Assembly (NCBI GenBank): GCA_945900945.1
Contig: CAMDKL010000005.1
Span: 1 to 64,000 of the forward strand
From: Pirellula staleyi DSM 6068
GTDB taxonomy: Bacteria > Planctomycetota > Planctomycetia > Pirellulales > Pirellulaceae
Reading direction: 5' to 3'
DNA: 64,000 nt
Position 1 is the first letter of the stretch. The number at the start of each line of letters is the position of its first letter. Position numbers and translations under genes: made by a program. The notes beneath the pieces were generated by a model that saw only the letters and a list, made by a program, of their open reading frames with translations, was not told where the DNA came from and made no database searches. Below, in pieces: positions 31,686 to 41,485 of this stretch.

Positions 31686-32068
31686 GCGCTCCCGATTTTG
31701 CGAGGGGCGTTAATGGGTTATTGCCCACAATTGCACAAGACGCGTCCTCAAAACAAGTCCTCATGTTCGCATGGATGAGTTGGGAAGCTTACCAAGAAAC
31801 TGTGCAAACCGGATTTGCGACGTACTACAGTCGCTCTCGCAAGCGGTTATGGCGAAAAGGCGAGGAGAGTGGGCATCGACAGCGGATCGTTGAGATTCGA
31901 ATGGATTGCGACGCCGATTGTATTCTGCTGCTGGTGGAACAACACGGTGCAGCCTGCCACAAAGGCTATGCTAGCTGCTTTTTTCGAAAGGAATCTGATG
32001 GATCCTTTGTTGTGGACCATGAGCGTCTCGTTGATCCTGACGAAGTCTACAAAAAAACTCAACCATAA
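31676..32068 (+). CDS. hisI: Phosphoribosyl-AMP cyclohydrolase
   Basis: VLMFAWMSWEAYQETVQTGFATYYSRSRKRLWRKGEESGHRQRIVEIRMDCDADCILLLVEQHGAACHKGYASCFFR. Confidence 0.93.
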   Translation: MAMSAPDFARGVNGLLPTIAQDASSKQVLMFAWMSWEAYQETVQTGFATYYSRSRKRLWRKGEESGHRQRIVEIRMDCDADCILLLVEQHGAACHKGYASCFFRKESDGSFVVDHERLVDPDEVYKKTQP

Positions 32069-32071
32069 AAA

Positions 32072-32911
32072 ATGCCCGAATTGCCTGAAGTAGAGACCAT
32101 GCGCCGCGGACTGCTGCCCACAATCGGAGGTATTGTCACGGCAATCAACCAACCGGTCATTCCCTACCGTCCGATCAAGATTGATCCAGCCATCAAGCCA
32201 TTTCGCAATCGAGCTTTGGGAGCGAAAGTCCTGGCTGTTGATCGAATTGCAAAGCGAATTCTGGTTAGACTGAGCACGGGTGATTCGATCGTCATGCAGC
32301 CGAAAATGGCCGGGATCGCAATGGTCTCGGACCCGCCCAGCGAGCAACATACCCGAATGGTCTTCGAGTTACAGGGGGCCGAAGTAGGCAGATTTCTATA
32401 TTGGGATAGACGTGGTTTAGGTACCGTTTGTCTCTGGTCATCGGAACAGATCGAACAGCATCTCGGCCCGGATAAACTAGGTCCAGATGCATCCAGAGTG
32501 GACCAAAAGACTTTTGTCGATCGATTTTGTAAGATTGACCGAGAGGTCAAGGTCGCACTTTTAGACCAAAAAGTAGTATGCGGTATTGGGAATCTCTATG
32601 CGGTTGAAATCCTTCATGCCGCCAATGTGCATCCAGTGTCTCGATGTCATGCGATTCCGAAATCGATTTGGAAAAGGATTCACCATGAAACGATTCAAAT
32701 TCTTTGCGAAGCGATCGAAAAGGAAGGATCGACGCTCAGCGACGGCACATACCGAAATGCAATCAACGGCCAAGGTCATTACCAAAACCAACATCGCGTT
32801 TACGACCGCGCGGACCAACCCTGCAAGAAATGTCGAAAGGGGGTCATTGAACGCATCGTTCAAGCGCAGCGAGGCACCTTTCTCTGCCCAAAATGCCAAG
32901 TAAAATATTGA
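32072..32911 (+). CDS. mutM: Formamidopyrimidine-DNA glycosylase
   Basis: MPELPEVETMRRGL N-terminus; C-terminal Zn finger CKKCRKGVIERIVQAQRGTFLCPKC. Confidence 0.94.
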   Translation: MPELPEVETMRRGLLPTIGGIVTAINQPVIPYRPIKIDPAIKPFRNRALGAKVLAVDRIAKRILVRLSTGDSIVMQPKMAGIAMVSDPPSEQHTRMVFELQGAEVGRFLYWDRRGLGTVCLWSSEQIEQHLGPDKLGPDASRVDQKTFVDRFCKIDREVKVALLDQKVVCGIGNLYAVEILHAANVHPVSRCHAIPKSIWKRIHHETIQILCEAIEKEGSTLSDGTYRNAINGQGHYQNQHRVYDRADQPCKKCRKGVIERIVQAQRGTFLCPKCQVKY

Positions 32912-32994
32912 CGGTTCTTGTTCATCACCTCCATTTGTCGAACACCACTATTTGTCGTTTCACTCGTTCCCAAGCTAGAGCTTGGCAACGCGGG

Positions 32995-33119
32995 GCTTCT
33001 TCAAGTCTTAAATTCTGGGATGCCACAGTGTAGAACGGCACTCCGTGACGTTTTTCTCGGCACGGAGTGCCGAGCTACTCTTCATTGCAACCCCACTTTT
33101 AGCGTTGAAGACGCACTAG
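32995..33119 (-). repeat. Family B BIME-like element, copy 1 (inverted orientation)
   Basis: GTGTAGAACGGCACTCCGTGACGTTTTTCTCGGCACGGAGTGCCGAGCTAC...GTTGAAGACGCACTAG. Confidence 0.85.
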
Positions 33120-33214
33120 GGTAATAGTAGCCACTTTGCATTTTGCATTAACTATTTTCCATTATTCCACAACTGATTCACCTCCCTACTCCTCACCCCC
33201 CCCACCCCCTACCC

Positions 33215-33799
33215 ATGCTCAAATCCTGTCATTGCTGTGGTTTAATTCACGAGATCGCTGCGTTGCAATCGAACCAGCAAGCGCAATGCACACGCTGCCA
33301 CAGCGTCATCGATCAATCGAAAAACTTCAAGCGATCTCAAGGCCGCACAGCCGCTGCAGCCGTTGCCGCGATGGTACTGATGCCTGCTGCCATCCTCCTG
33401 CCAATCCTTGAGATCGAACAACTCGGCCATCATCATAGCAGCAGTATCCTTGGTGGCATTGTCGATCTATTCCAAACGGGAAGCGTTCTCGTCGCCACAG
33501 TTATTTTGCTTTTTTCTATTGTGTTGCCGCTATTGAAGATCCTGGCTCTGATCGAGCTGAGTTGGCTCTGTTCGATGCAACAACGCCATCGAGCATGGAC
33601 CTATCGATGGATGGAGCAAATTGGTAAATGGAGCATGATGGATGTTATGCTACTGGCATTGCTAGTCATGACGATCAAACTGAGTGGAGTGGTTCAATTC
33701 CATTTTGGTCCGGCATTGATCGCCTTCGTATTGTGCGTATCGATGAGTATGATCGCTGCAATTTGTTTCAATCCGCATGCCATTTGGGAGTCACCATGA
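33215..33799 (+). CDS. pqiA: Paraquat-inducible protein A-like membrane protein (single PqiA domain)
   Basis: N-terminal CHCCGLIH...CTRCHSVID; PAAILLPILEIEQLGHHHSSSILGGIVDLFQTGSVLVATVILLFSIVLPLLKI. Confidence 0.88.
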   Translation: MLKSCHCCGLIHEIAALQSNQQAQCTRCHSVIDQSKNFKRSQGRTAAAAVAAMVLMPAAILLPILEIEQLGHHHSSSILGGIVDLFQTGSVLVATVILLFSIVLPLLKILALIELSWLCSMQQRHRAWTYRWMEQIGKWSMMDVMLLALLVMTIKLSGVVQFHFGPALIAFVLCVSMSMIAAICFNPHAIWESP

Positions 33800-35301
33800 T
33801 CGGTCCAATTCCCGGTGGAGAACCCACGGCCTCAACACCCACACACTGCGAGAGCGGTACCCATTTTCCCATCGCGGTTGTCAAATCGGCTTCGGAGGAA
33901 TCCGCTGGTTTTCGGTCTCGGCTTTGGTGGTTGACGTTGCTCTGTGGACTCATCGGTTTGGGCTTGTTTTGGTATTCCAGTCAGAGCATTGGCGATTTGA
34001 TTGCGATCGATTTTAGCGATAGCTACGGACTCAAAGCGGAGGATCGGTTGAAGTACCATGGGGTGGAGATTGGTTCCGTTGAAAAGATAGAGCTAAATCG
34101 CGAACTCGATGGTGTTTTGGTTCATGTGCGAATGACGCCGCAATCGCGTTCCATGGCTGGTGAGGGGGCTAGGTTTTGGATTGTCCACCCTTTGGTTTCG
34201 ATCGATTCCATTCAAGGTCTCGATACAATCCTCGGTGCCAAGTACCTTGCGGTTGAGCCTGCTCCGAGCGGGGCAAAACCTAGGACTCGGTTTAAAGGTT
34301 TGGAGTCGCCACCGATAGCAACCCCTCGCGACGGATCTCTTGAAATCACTTTGGATGCGAGCACGCGTGGCGGACTTGAGAGCAACGCCCCTATTTTGTA
34401 TCGAGGATTCCGCATCGGAAATGTGGTACAAGTTGGTTTTGCGAGCGATGCAAGGACCGTTCAAGCGAGATGCGCCATCGATCCAGAGTACCGCGATTTG
34501 GTTCGAGCCAATAGCAAGTTTTGGAACCGGAGCGGCTGGCATTTGGACGTCGGGTTGTCTGGAATTAGATTGGACGCGGATACCCTCGCGCAAATGATTT
34601 CCGGAGGGGTCGAGATGGCAACTCCGAGTGAGCCTGAACGCAATGTCAATACTGGCCATCGTTTTAAACTATACGGCAAAGCCGAGCCGGAATGGAATAC
34701 TTGGCAGCCTTCGCTCGCCCACGGTGCAGCATGGAATCGCATCGCATCAAAAATGCCGCAGTCGATTCGACTAGCGTTGCGGTGGCAAGAGAGATCGTAT
34801 GGTTTTCGCAAGAATCAGCAACGCATTGGCTGGTGCTTGCCTTTGGACGATGGCACCGTCATCTGTTTGAACGAACAGATTGCTGCACCGACTGCGGCAT
34901 TTGCCGATTCGGTAGTATTCGAGCTGGCAGGGCTATCGCTTGCATTCAGCAAACTGAATATTCAAAATCAGCAGACACCTGTGAACGTCACGAAAGCAAT
35001 TGCGACCCGATTTTCGATGTCTGCGTTGCTTCCCGTCGAAGTCAATCGTTGGCCGAGTCAAATGATTTCGAGCAGTCTCCCCGACAAGGTGTGTGATGTT
35101 TTCTTAGCACACTCAGACGCTGCGATGGTTTTTGCAATCGATGCGGCTCGACTAAGTGTCACCGAAAAAGGCTGGGACGTGGACGATATGGTTACCATCG
35201 ATCGCGACTACCATGGAATTCCGGTTGTTTCTGCGGAGACATCGCAGGTGATCGGAATCTTGTCGATCGGCAAAACAAGCCGAATGATCGTAGGCTTTTA
35301 A
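33796..35301 (+). CDS. pqiB: MlaD/PqiB-like MCE-domain protein
   Basis: ATG 33796 overlaps the pqiA stop (ATGA); two MCE-like segments (FSDSYGLKAEDRLKYHGVEIGSVEKIEL; LDASTRGGLESNAPILYRGFRIGNVVQVGF). Confidence 0.87.
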   Translation: MIGPIPGGEPTASTPTHCESGTHFPIAVVKSASEESAGFRSRLWWLTLLCGLIGLGLFWYSSQSIGDLIAIDFSDSYGLKAEDRLKYHGVEIGSVEKIELNRELDGVLVHVRMTPQSRSMAGEGARFWIVHPLVSIDSIQGLDTILGAKYLAVEPAPSGAKPRTRFKGLESPPIATPRDGSLEITLDASTRGGLESNAPILYRGFRIGNVVQVGFASDARTVQARCAIDPEYRDLVRANSKFWNRSGWHLDVGLSGIRLDADTLAQMISGGVEMATPSEPERNVNTGHRFKLYGKAEPEWNTWQPSLAHGAAWNRIASKMPQSIRLALRWQERSYGFRKNQQRIGWCLPLDDGTVICLNEQIAAPTAAFADSVVFELAGLSLAFSKLNIQNQQTPVNVTKAIATRFSMSALLPVEVNRWPSQMISSSLPDKVCDVFLAHSDAAMVFAIDAARLSVTEKGWDVDDMVTIDRDYHGIPVVSAETSQVIGILSIGKTSRMIVGF

Positions 35302-35331
35302 TGGCCCGTCACAGTACTGCACTACAAGGCT

Positions 35332-36111
35332 CTACTTGGTTGAGCTGCGACGGCGCATGGCCTCGGTGACTTCTTCCAGGAGCGTGAGCCGGCCTCCATA
35401 AGTTCTTCGCAAATTTTCTGGTGTGAATGTAGCTTGCATCGTTCCCCAGGCTACCGCTCGAACATTTAGCAAGATGAGACTGTCGAAGTATTCGGGAACG
35501 GTATGCAAGTCATGGTGAACGACCAAGATGGTTTTTCCCTGCGATTGCTGTTGTCGAAGGACTTGGATGATGGATTGTTCCGTCGCTGCATCAACGGCTG
35601 CAAAGGGTTCATCCATAAGATAAATACTCGCCGACTGAACGAGCGCTCTAGCTAGGAAGGTGCGTTGCTGTTGGCCACCGGAAAGTTGGCTGATTTGCCT
35701 GTCTGCAAGTTCTGCGATTCCGACTTGCTCTAGTGCTTCCATCGAACGTTTGCGATGCTCCTTCCGAACGGGCATGAACCATCCGATTTCGCGATACAGG
35801 CCCATTGTGACGACATCCAACACGGTGGCAGGGAAATCCCAATCGACTGACTCCCGTTGTGGAACATAAGCAATATTGTATCGTTGTTTAGCCAATGGCT
35901 CACCGTGAATCTCCACGGTGCCGGAAATTCGGGGGACCATTTCCATCATTGATTTGATGAGTGTGCTTTTGCCCGCACCATTGGGGCCGACCAATCCGAC
36001 TAAAGCCCCTCGTGGAATAGAGAGATTGATTTCCCATAGAACTGGTTTGCGTTGATACGCGACCGTCAGATCGGCTATGCGTATTGCGGTATCGGTTTCG
36101 TTGATGTGCAT
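35332..36111 (-). CDS. Metal (Zn/Mn/Fe) ABC transporter ATP-binding protein
   Basis: GPNGAGKST Walker A, LSGGQQQRTFLARAL signature, IYLMDEPFAAVD Walker B; YVPQRESVDWDFPATVLDVV typical of Mn/Zn family. Confidence 0.93.
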   Translation of the reverse strand: MHINETDTAIRIADLTVAYQRKPVLWEINLSIPRGALVGLVGPNGAGKSTLIKSMMEMVPRISGTVEIHGEPLAKQRYNIAYVPQRESVDWDFPATVLDVVTMGLYREIGWFMPVRKEHRKRSMEALEQVGIAELADRQISQLSGGQQQRTFLARALVQSASIYLMDEPFAAVDAATEQSIIQVLRQQQSQGKTILVVHHDLHTVPEYFDSLILLNVRAVAWGTMQATFTPENLRRTYGGRLTLLEEVTEAMRRRSSTK

Positions 36112-36260
36112 AGGGTCTAGGGCAAGTTAAAGCGTCTTCATTCGAGTCCTGTAAGAGTATCGATAGCTTGGTTCGACAGCTCCCTTTCGAGCCGGATGGT
36201 CATGTCGGGAGAAGGAGGGCAAACGGACGCCTTCGGCTCGCCGTTAAACGAATGGCTGTC

Positions 36261-37223
36261 TCATGGCTCCGTTGGATTGCCGCCAAGTGCTTTGGTTATG
36301 GTTTTGAAATTATGTGTCATCATGCCTTCGTAGGTGTCCGCGCCGCTGCCTGTAGGCCCCATCGCATCGGAGTATAGCTCACCGCCGATACTGACCTTAG
36401 CTCCCTTTTTTTCTGCACCCTCAATGATCGATCGAACCGATTTTTCAGGGACACTCGATTCCACGAAAGCGGCTGGAACGTGCTTTTCGACCAGCAAATC
36501 AACGAGTGCTGTGATTCGCCGCAGGCCAGCCTCCGAGGAAGTCGAAACACCTTGGATTCCCTCCACTTGCAGACCATATCGCCTGCCGAAATACCGAAAT
36601 GCGTCATGGGAAGTGATCAAAATGCGCTGAGACTGCGGAATAGACTCGATCCATTTCTTGCCGAGCAAATCGAGTTTCTGCAATCGATCGCGGAGCTGGA
36701 TCGCGCGCTGAGCGATGAGTTCGGCGTGGTCGGGAATTCGGTCTTGGAGCTCCCGTTCGATTAAATGAGTGGTGGAGGACCAAAGCATGACGTCCATCCA
36801 AACATGCGGATCGGCGGTCTCGTGCTCAGGATCCCCAAGTGCTGATTCCCTTGGAAGCGCATCGACGAGTGCAATATGCTTTTTGGTGCCCGTTGTTTTG
36901 ATTCCCAGCAGATCGCCCATACGACCCTCTAGCTTATAGCCATTGTAAAAGACGACATCGGCAGCGCGAATCGCCTTTACGTCATCCGTATTCGGTCGAT
37001 ACAAATGCGGGTCGACACCGCTGCTCATGAGTTGTTCCACTTGGACCTGATCGCCTCCAATTTGTCGAACCATATCGGCAACCATGCCGGTCGTTGCGAC
37101 TATCCGGAGCTTTTTAGTGGCGATTGGCTTTTCCGTGGCGGGCTGGCAGCCAAAAACAAAAATCCAAAATACACCGATATAAAAAAGTGAGATGCTCTTC
37201 GGATTTTTTTGGCTCGGATTCAT
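36261..37223 (-). CDS. Metal ABC transporter substrate-binding lipoprotein (ZnuA/MntA cluster A-I)
   Basis: Lipobox-like VFGCQPA; VEQLMSSGVDPHLYRPNTDDV, DPHVWMDVMLW, ILITSHDAFRYFGRRYGLQ. Confidence 0.93.
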   Translation of the reverse strand: MNPSQKNPKSISLFYIGVFWIFVFGCQPATEKPIATKKLRIVATTGMVADMVRQIGGDQVQVEQLMSSGVDPHLYRPNTDDVKAIRAADVVFYNGYKLEGRMGDLLGIKTTGTKKHIALVDALPRESALGDPEHETADPHVWMDVMLWSSTTHLIERELQDRIPDHAELIAQRAIQLRDRLQKLDLLGKKWIESIPQSQRILITSHDAFRYFGRRYGLQVEGIQGVSTSSEAGLRRITALVDLLVEKHVPAAFVESSVPEKSVRSIIEGAEKKGAKVSIGGELYSDAMGPTGSGADTYEGMMTHNFKTITKALGGNPTEP

Positions 37224-37677
37224 TTCAGTATAGGTCTTTTGCTGCGGATTGCAATTTTTTTACCCTGCGCTAAATCTAGTTTAGCAAGCGCTAAAATTGC
37301 GTCAAGTGCGTTCGATAACAGGTTTGACATAAGCAAGGGTAGGCGACTTGCCACTTTAAACCCCAAGTCATTTCATATCGCTCCCCAGCCCGCTTGGCGG
37401 TCGTCTAGCTTGTTGCACTGGGATTTCCATGTTGGGTCATTCTCCCTTCGGGAGGGTCGGCCAAGGGGCCGGGCTGATGAAATCGCAGCCAATAGTTGAA
37501 CTAACGGCTTCAATACAAGCCCGACTCGCAAGCGAGGGATGGATCCGACCCCTCGCTTCACTCGATCCTCCCAGCGGGAGGGTGGCCAAGCTTGTACGCC
37601 CCCCAAGCTCGTAGGGGTCCAGAAGATAGGTGGTCTAAAAAGGCTTCCAGCCTATTCCACTTGTTTTCCCCACGATG

Positions 37678-38415
37678 CTAAATCAGGGAGTCCAAGCTCT
37701 TCAATCCGATCGGTTCTTTCGAAGCGAACGGTTCTCCATAGCGTACACCGATTGCTTTGCCCCAGAACGCAGCTTCCTCGCGTAGTTTTTCGATAAAGCT
37801 CGGTGGTTCGACTGAACGCCCTATCACAAACTGGCTTTGGTATGCATCAACGGAGGCAGCTTTAGCAGACCATTGCTCGGTAATGTCTAGGATGAAGGCG
37901 GGTTGCGGAACAAGCTTGAGATGGATGCAAAAGTAGTAGAAGATGCGCTCTGGGTGATAGGGCTCGCCAGCCAGATCGCTTTTGGAGAGTTTGCTCCAAA
38001 ACCTTGCGGCCTCAACCAATTCCGTGGCAGCAACATGGTCGGGATGTGCATCGGACCAATAGGGAGCAAAAATCCATCGAGGCCGAGTCAATCGAAACAG
38101 GCCGGCAAGTCGGTGCCGATTGTCGAGTGTAGGTTCGAGGAATCGGTTCGTCATTCCCAAATTGTATCGCCACTGGATACCAAGTGCCTTGGTGGCAACC
38201 GCGGTTTCGACCGCCCGAATCTCCGGGCTTCCAAATGGAGTGGGCTCGCCATTGGTCAAGTCAACGATGCCGACGCGACGTCCTCGTTGGACTAATTTAC
38301 TGATTGCCCCCCCCATGCCGAGTTCTGCATCATCCGGATGGGGAGCAACCACCAAAACATCTAAAGGATGAATGGTATTTGGCAAGTTAGGAAATTCGGT
38401 GTGCACGTTGTTCAT
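37678..38415 (-). CDS. bshB1: PIG-L/BshB1-type deacetylase
   Basis: LDVLVVAPHPDDAELGMGGAISKLVQRGRRVGIVDLTNGEPTPFGSPEIR; DAHPDHVAA. ATG 38415 preferred over TTG 38445. Confidence 0.85.
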   Translation of the reverse strand: MNNVHTEFPNLPNTIHPLDVLVVAPHPDDAELGMGGAISKLVQRGRRVGIVDLTNGEPTPFGSPEIRAVETAVATKALGIQWRYNLGMTNRFLEPTLDNRHRLAGLFRLTRPRWIFAPYWSDAHPDHVAATELVEAARFWSKLSKSDLAGEPYHPERIFYYFCIHLKLVPQPAFILDITEQWSAKAASVDAYQSQFVIGRSVEPPSFIEKLREEAAFWGKAIGVRYGEPFASKEPIGLKSLDSLI

Positions 38416-38445
38416 AGCGGACGAGTAATCTAGGGTCTTGGTCAA

Positions 38446-39084
38446 TCAGGTGTTTTGGTCAATCAGGTGTTTTTGGATATGGAAAAGGATTCCTCGCGCC
38501 ACTAAGAATTTTGGGCCGGTGAGTTGTCCTAAAATCGAGCCATCTCGCAGAATAACTTCCACGGAGTTGTCGTCCGAGTTCATCGCTTCGGCACTGTTGG
38601 AAACGATCATGTCGCAGCACTTGCGAGACATTTTCACGATGGCTCTAAATCGAATGTCTTCGGTTTCTAACGCAAAACCAACGACCCATTGGTGATCCCG
38701 TTTCGACGTTCCAAGCGTGGCAATAATGTCCGGCGTTTCGATCAAAGAGAGTTGAAGACCTTCGCCCGTTTTGGTCAGCTTGTGTTTTTCGATTTGCTGC
38801 GGCATGTAATCGCAGGGGGCTGCTGCTCCGATCAAACCATCGGAATCATGGAACGCCCAGCGCGCTGCTTCGAGCATTTCATGCGTTGAAACCACATCGA
38901 CAACTTTCGCTGCAGAGGGATACGAAACGGAAACTGGACCGCTGATGATCGTTACCTCGTGGCCAAGATCGATTGTCGCTTGTGCTAACGCTGCTCCCAT
39001 GCGACCGCTTGAATCGTTGGTCAAAAAGCGGACGGGGTCCAAGTACTGCCGAGTAGGTCCTGAGGTGATAACGATGCGAGCCAT
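38446..39084 (-). CDS. coaB: Phosphopantothenate-cysteine ligase (stand-alone CoaB)
   Basis: MARIVITSGPTRQYLDPVRFLTNDSSGRMGAALAQA...FALET. Confidence 0.92.
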   Translation of the reverse strand: MARIVITSGPTRQYLDPVRFLTNDSSGRMGAALAQATIDLGHEVTIISGPVSVSYPSAAKVVDVVSTHEMLEAARWAFHDSDGLIGAAAPCDYMPQQIEKHKLTKTGEGLQLSLIETPDIIATLGTSKRDHQWVVGFALETEDIRFRAIVKMSRKCCDMIVSNSAEAMNSDDNSVEVILRDGSILGQLTGPKFLVARGILFHIQKHLIDQNT

Positions 39085-39106
39085 ATGAGCCTTCGTTGCA
39101 AATACG

Positions 39107-39682
39107 TTACACTAGGAATGGCTCGCAAGCAGCCAGAATCGCCTCGGGTTCTGACATGCGACCTGCGCCCACTCGGCGGCATGCGAGCCAGCCTGACTCC
39201 GGCCCAATCATCCGTACGCCGTCTGCGGTTAGTTGCTCCACGTTTCGAATAACCGCAGGCTTGTCCCACATCGGCGTGCTCATTGCAGGCGCGAATACGA
39301 CTGGGCATTCCATATTCAGGTAGAGAGTCGAAAGCAAACAATCAGCCAGCCCAAGCGCGCAGCCGGCGATGACATGGGCGGTCGCTGGAGCGACGATAAA
39401 AAGTTTGCAGTCGATCGCTAATTCAATGTGCGGACCGAGAGGGTACCGCGGATCGAAAGCACTGGTAACCGGCGCTCGATTGCACAAGGCTGCAAACGTT
39501 GCCGCACCCACAAACTGCTGGGCTGAATCGGTAAGGACAACCGAGACGTCCAAACCGCGTTGTACCAATCTGCTCACCAGCGCCGCTGATTTAAATGCGG
39601 CGATCCCACCCGAAACTCCGACAACAATGCGCTGGTTCATCAAACAGTCACCCAAGAAAAGCGTGTCTGAATTGTGTCGCAC
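39107..39682 (-). CDS. coaC: Phosphopantothenoylcysteine decarboxylase (stand-alone CoaC flavoprotein)
   Basis: IVVGVSGGIAAFKSAALVSRLVQRG; HIELAIDCKLFIVAPATAHVIAGCALGLADCLLSTLYL; PAMSTPMWDKPAV. Confidence 0.93.
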   Translation of the reverse strand: MRHNSDTLFLGDCLMNQRIVVGVSGGIAAFKSAALVSRLVQRGLDVSVVLTDSAQQFVGAATFAALCNRAPVTSAFDPRYPLGPHIELAIDCKLFIVAPATAHVIAGCALGLADCLLSTLYLNMECPVVFAPAMSTPMWDKPAVIRNVEQLTADGVRMIGPESGWLACRRVGAGRMSEPEAILAACEPFLV

Positions 39683-39692
39683 TCATCGATTG

Positions 39693-39956
39693 TTAAAGAT
39701 CGCTGGTGTCCAAATCTAACAAATCACCGAGATCGGCTGTTTCGCTGAGAACTTTCAGCTCGCCAGAAGTTGTCAAAAAGATTTTGTCCTGCAGAATTTC
39801 TTGGATAACGACTTCCATTTTGTCGTCGGTATTCATTTCGACCAACGGCCTGCTGCCGCGATTGATTTGAACCAACCGCTTTTGGATCAAGGTGGATAAT
39901 TTGAAGCGACCGCCAACCTTGTTGACGATGAACTCTTCTTTCAATTCTTCGAGCAT
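39693..39956 (-). CDS. rpoZ: DNA-directed RNA polymerase omega subunit
   Basis: [41 protein letters not shown], directly after gmk. Confidence 0.85.
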   Translation of the reverse strand: MLEELKEEFIVNKVGGRFKLSTLIQKRLVQINRGSRPLVEMNTDDKMEVVIQEILQDKIFLTTSGELKVLSETADLGDLLDLDTSDL

Positions 39957-40537
39957 GGAATCTTTTCTCCTTGGTACTGCACCAGCAACTTGCACAATTG
40001 CTGAACAGTTGAATTAATCTCTGCGTTGATGACTTCGTGAGCGTAATGATGCCGCAGAGCCAACTCCTCTGCAGCCACATCCAATCGACGTTGAATCGAT
40101 TCTTGGCTTTCCGTGCCCCGATTTCGAAGCCGTTTTTCGAGTTCGGCCATGGATCCGGGGTGGACAAAGATGGTGATCGCCTGCGGATTGTCCTGCAAAA
40201 CCGCGAGCGCTCCTTGCACATCAATCTCCAATATTACCCACTTTCCTTCGCTTAAGCCAGTCGAAACGACGTTTCGGAGCGTTCCGTACCAGTATCCCCT
40301 CCCAAACACCTCTTTGCATTCAAGAAAATCGCCAGAAAGACGTCGTTTCTGGAATTCGTCCTGGCTCAAAAAAATGTAATTCTTGCCGTTTTCCTCACCC
40401 CCTCGCGGAGGACGGGTCGTGGCGGACACACTCAAAACCAACGGCAGTTCCGACTCGTTGAGTAGCCGTTGAACGACGGTAGATTTACCGGATCCGGAAG
40501 GCCCCGAAATAATAACAAGTTTTCCTGAAGTGGTCAT
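39941..40537 (-). CDS. gmk: Guanylate kinase
   Basis: [43 protein letters not shown]. Confidence 0.95.
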   Translation of the reverse strand: MTTSGKLVIISGPSGSGKSTVVQRLLNESELPLVLSVSATTRPPRGGEENGKNYIFLSQDEFQKRRLSGDFLECKEVFGRGYWYGTLRNVVSTGLSEGKWVILEIDVQGALAVLQDNPQAITIFVHPGSMAELEKRLRNRGTESQESIQRRLDVAAEELALRHHYAHEVINAEINSTVQQLCKLLVQYQGEKIPCSKN

Positions 40538-40548
40538 ATTTGAAAAAT

Positions 40549-41427
40549 CTACTCCACATTTTGGACTAGTTCACGCATCTGTTCGATGGCAGTCTTAATC
40601 GAGACAACGAGTTGGGAAACCTGGGAATCGTTGGCTTTGGAACCGATGGTGTTGGTTTCTCGAAATAGTTCTTGAATCAGAAAATCGAGGCGTCTGCCTT
40701 GGCTTTCAGGATTCGATAACGCCGCGTGGAATTGGCTGAGGTGGCTAGCAAGCCGAGTAATTTCCTCCGAAATGTCACAGCGGTCAGCGTAAATGAGCAC
40801 TTCTCGGAGCAAATCCATTTCGGTGGCGTCGTGCCCAAGGTTAGCCAACCCATTGCGAATTCGCTGATCGAGTTTGGTTCGGTACTCTGCAACGACCTCG
40901 GGAGCACGCAATTCAATTGACAGTTTATTTGAAGCAATTTGCGAAAGAATTTCGGTGAACTGGGTCCGCATTGCCTCCCCCTCCTTGCTTCTCATGGACT
41001 GAAGATCCACAAGAGCAGATTGAACTGCTTTTCGAACCACCTCGAGCAATTGATCGTCGTCTTGTTGACGCGTTGATTCCAGAACACCAGGTAAAAGCAG
41101 GAGCTGGCCAAGGCTATATTGAAACTCAATGCCAAGCGTTGCGGCAATGGATTTCGATTGGGTCAAGTAATCTTCAAGTGTTTTCTGATTGATTGAGGTC
41201 GCATTGCTTCTGCCGGCTTGGCTAACACGAACCGAAACGGTTACGCTGCCTCGTTTAAGAAAATCCCGAACGATCGACTCGAGTTGGGGTTCGAGTGCAG
41301 AAGCCAACTCGGAAATTTTCGAAACGACTTTGAGATAGCGGTTGTTGACCGTTCGAATCTCAACATCAATGGCGAAATCGCCATGCCGAATGCCAGCTTG
41401 GCCATGCCCGGTCATACTTAGTAACAA
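40549..41427 (-). CDS. yicC: YicC family protein (endoribonuclease-like)
   Basis: LLSMTGHGQA...IDVEIRTVNNRYLKVVSKISE; GRRLDFLIQELFRETNTIGSKAND. Confidence 0.93.
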   Translation of the reverse strand: MLLSMTGHGQAGIRHGDFAIDVEIRTVNNRYLKVVSKISELASALEPQLESIVRDFLKRGSVTVSVRVSQAGRSNATSINQKTLEDYLTQSKSIAATLGIEFQYSLGQLLLLPGVLESTRQQDDDQLLEVVRKAVQSALVDLQSMRSKEGEAMRTQFTEILSQIASNKLSIELRAPEVVAEYRTKLDQRIRNGLANLGHDATEMDLLREVLIYADRCDISEEITRLASHLSQFHAALSNPESQGRRLDFLIQELFRETNTIGSKANDSQVSQLVVSIKTAIEQMRELVQNVE

Positions 41428-41485
41428 CGAACGAATACCTAACGAAAAGACAGGGTAAGTTTAAAAATGATAACGCCTGAGCGGA

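Noticed and set aside
33136-33411. 91-aa plus ORF upstream of and overlapping pqiA
   Set aside because: Alternative frame of a clear PqiA gene; low-complexity Ser/Pro start.
37430-37620. GC-rich inverted segments (GGGAGGGTCGGCCAAGG ... CTCCCAGCGGGAGGGTGGCCAAG) considered as a further BIME copy
   Set aside because: Looks like another dispersed intergenic repeat, but I could not find a second copy in the window or a clear paired-hairpin layout.
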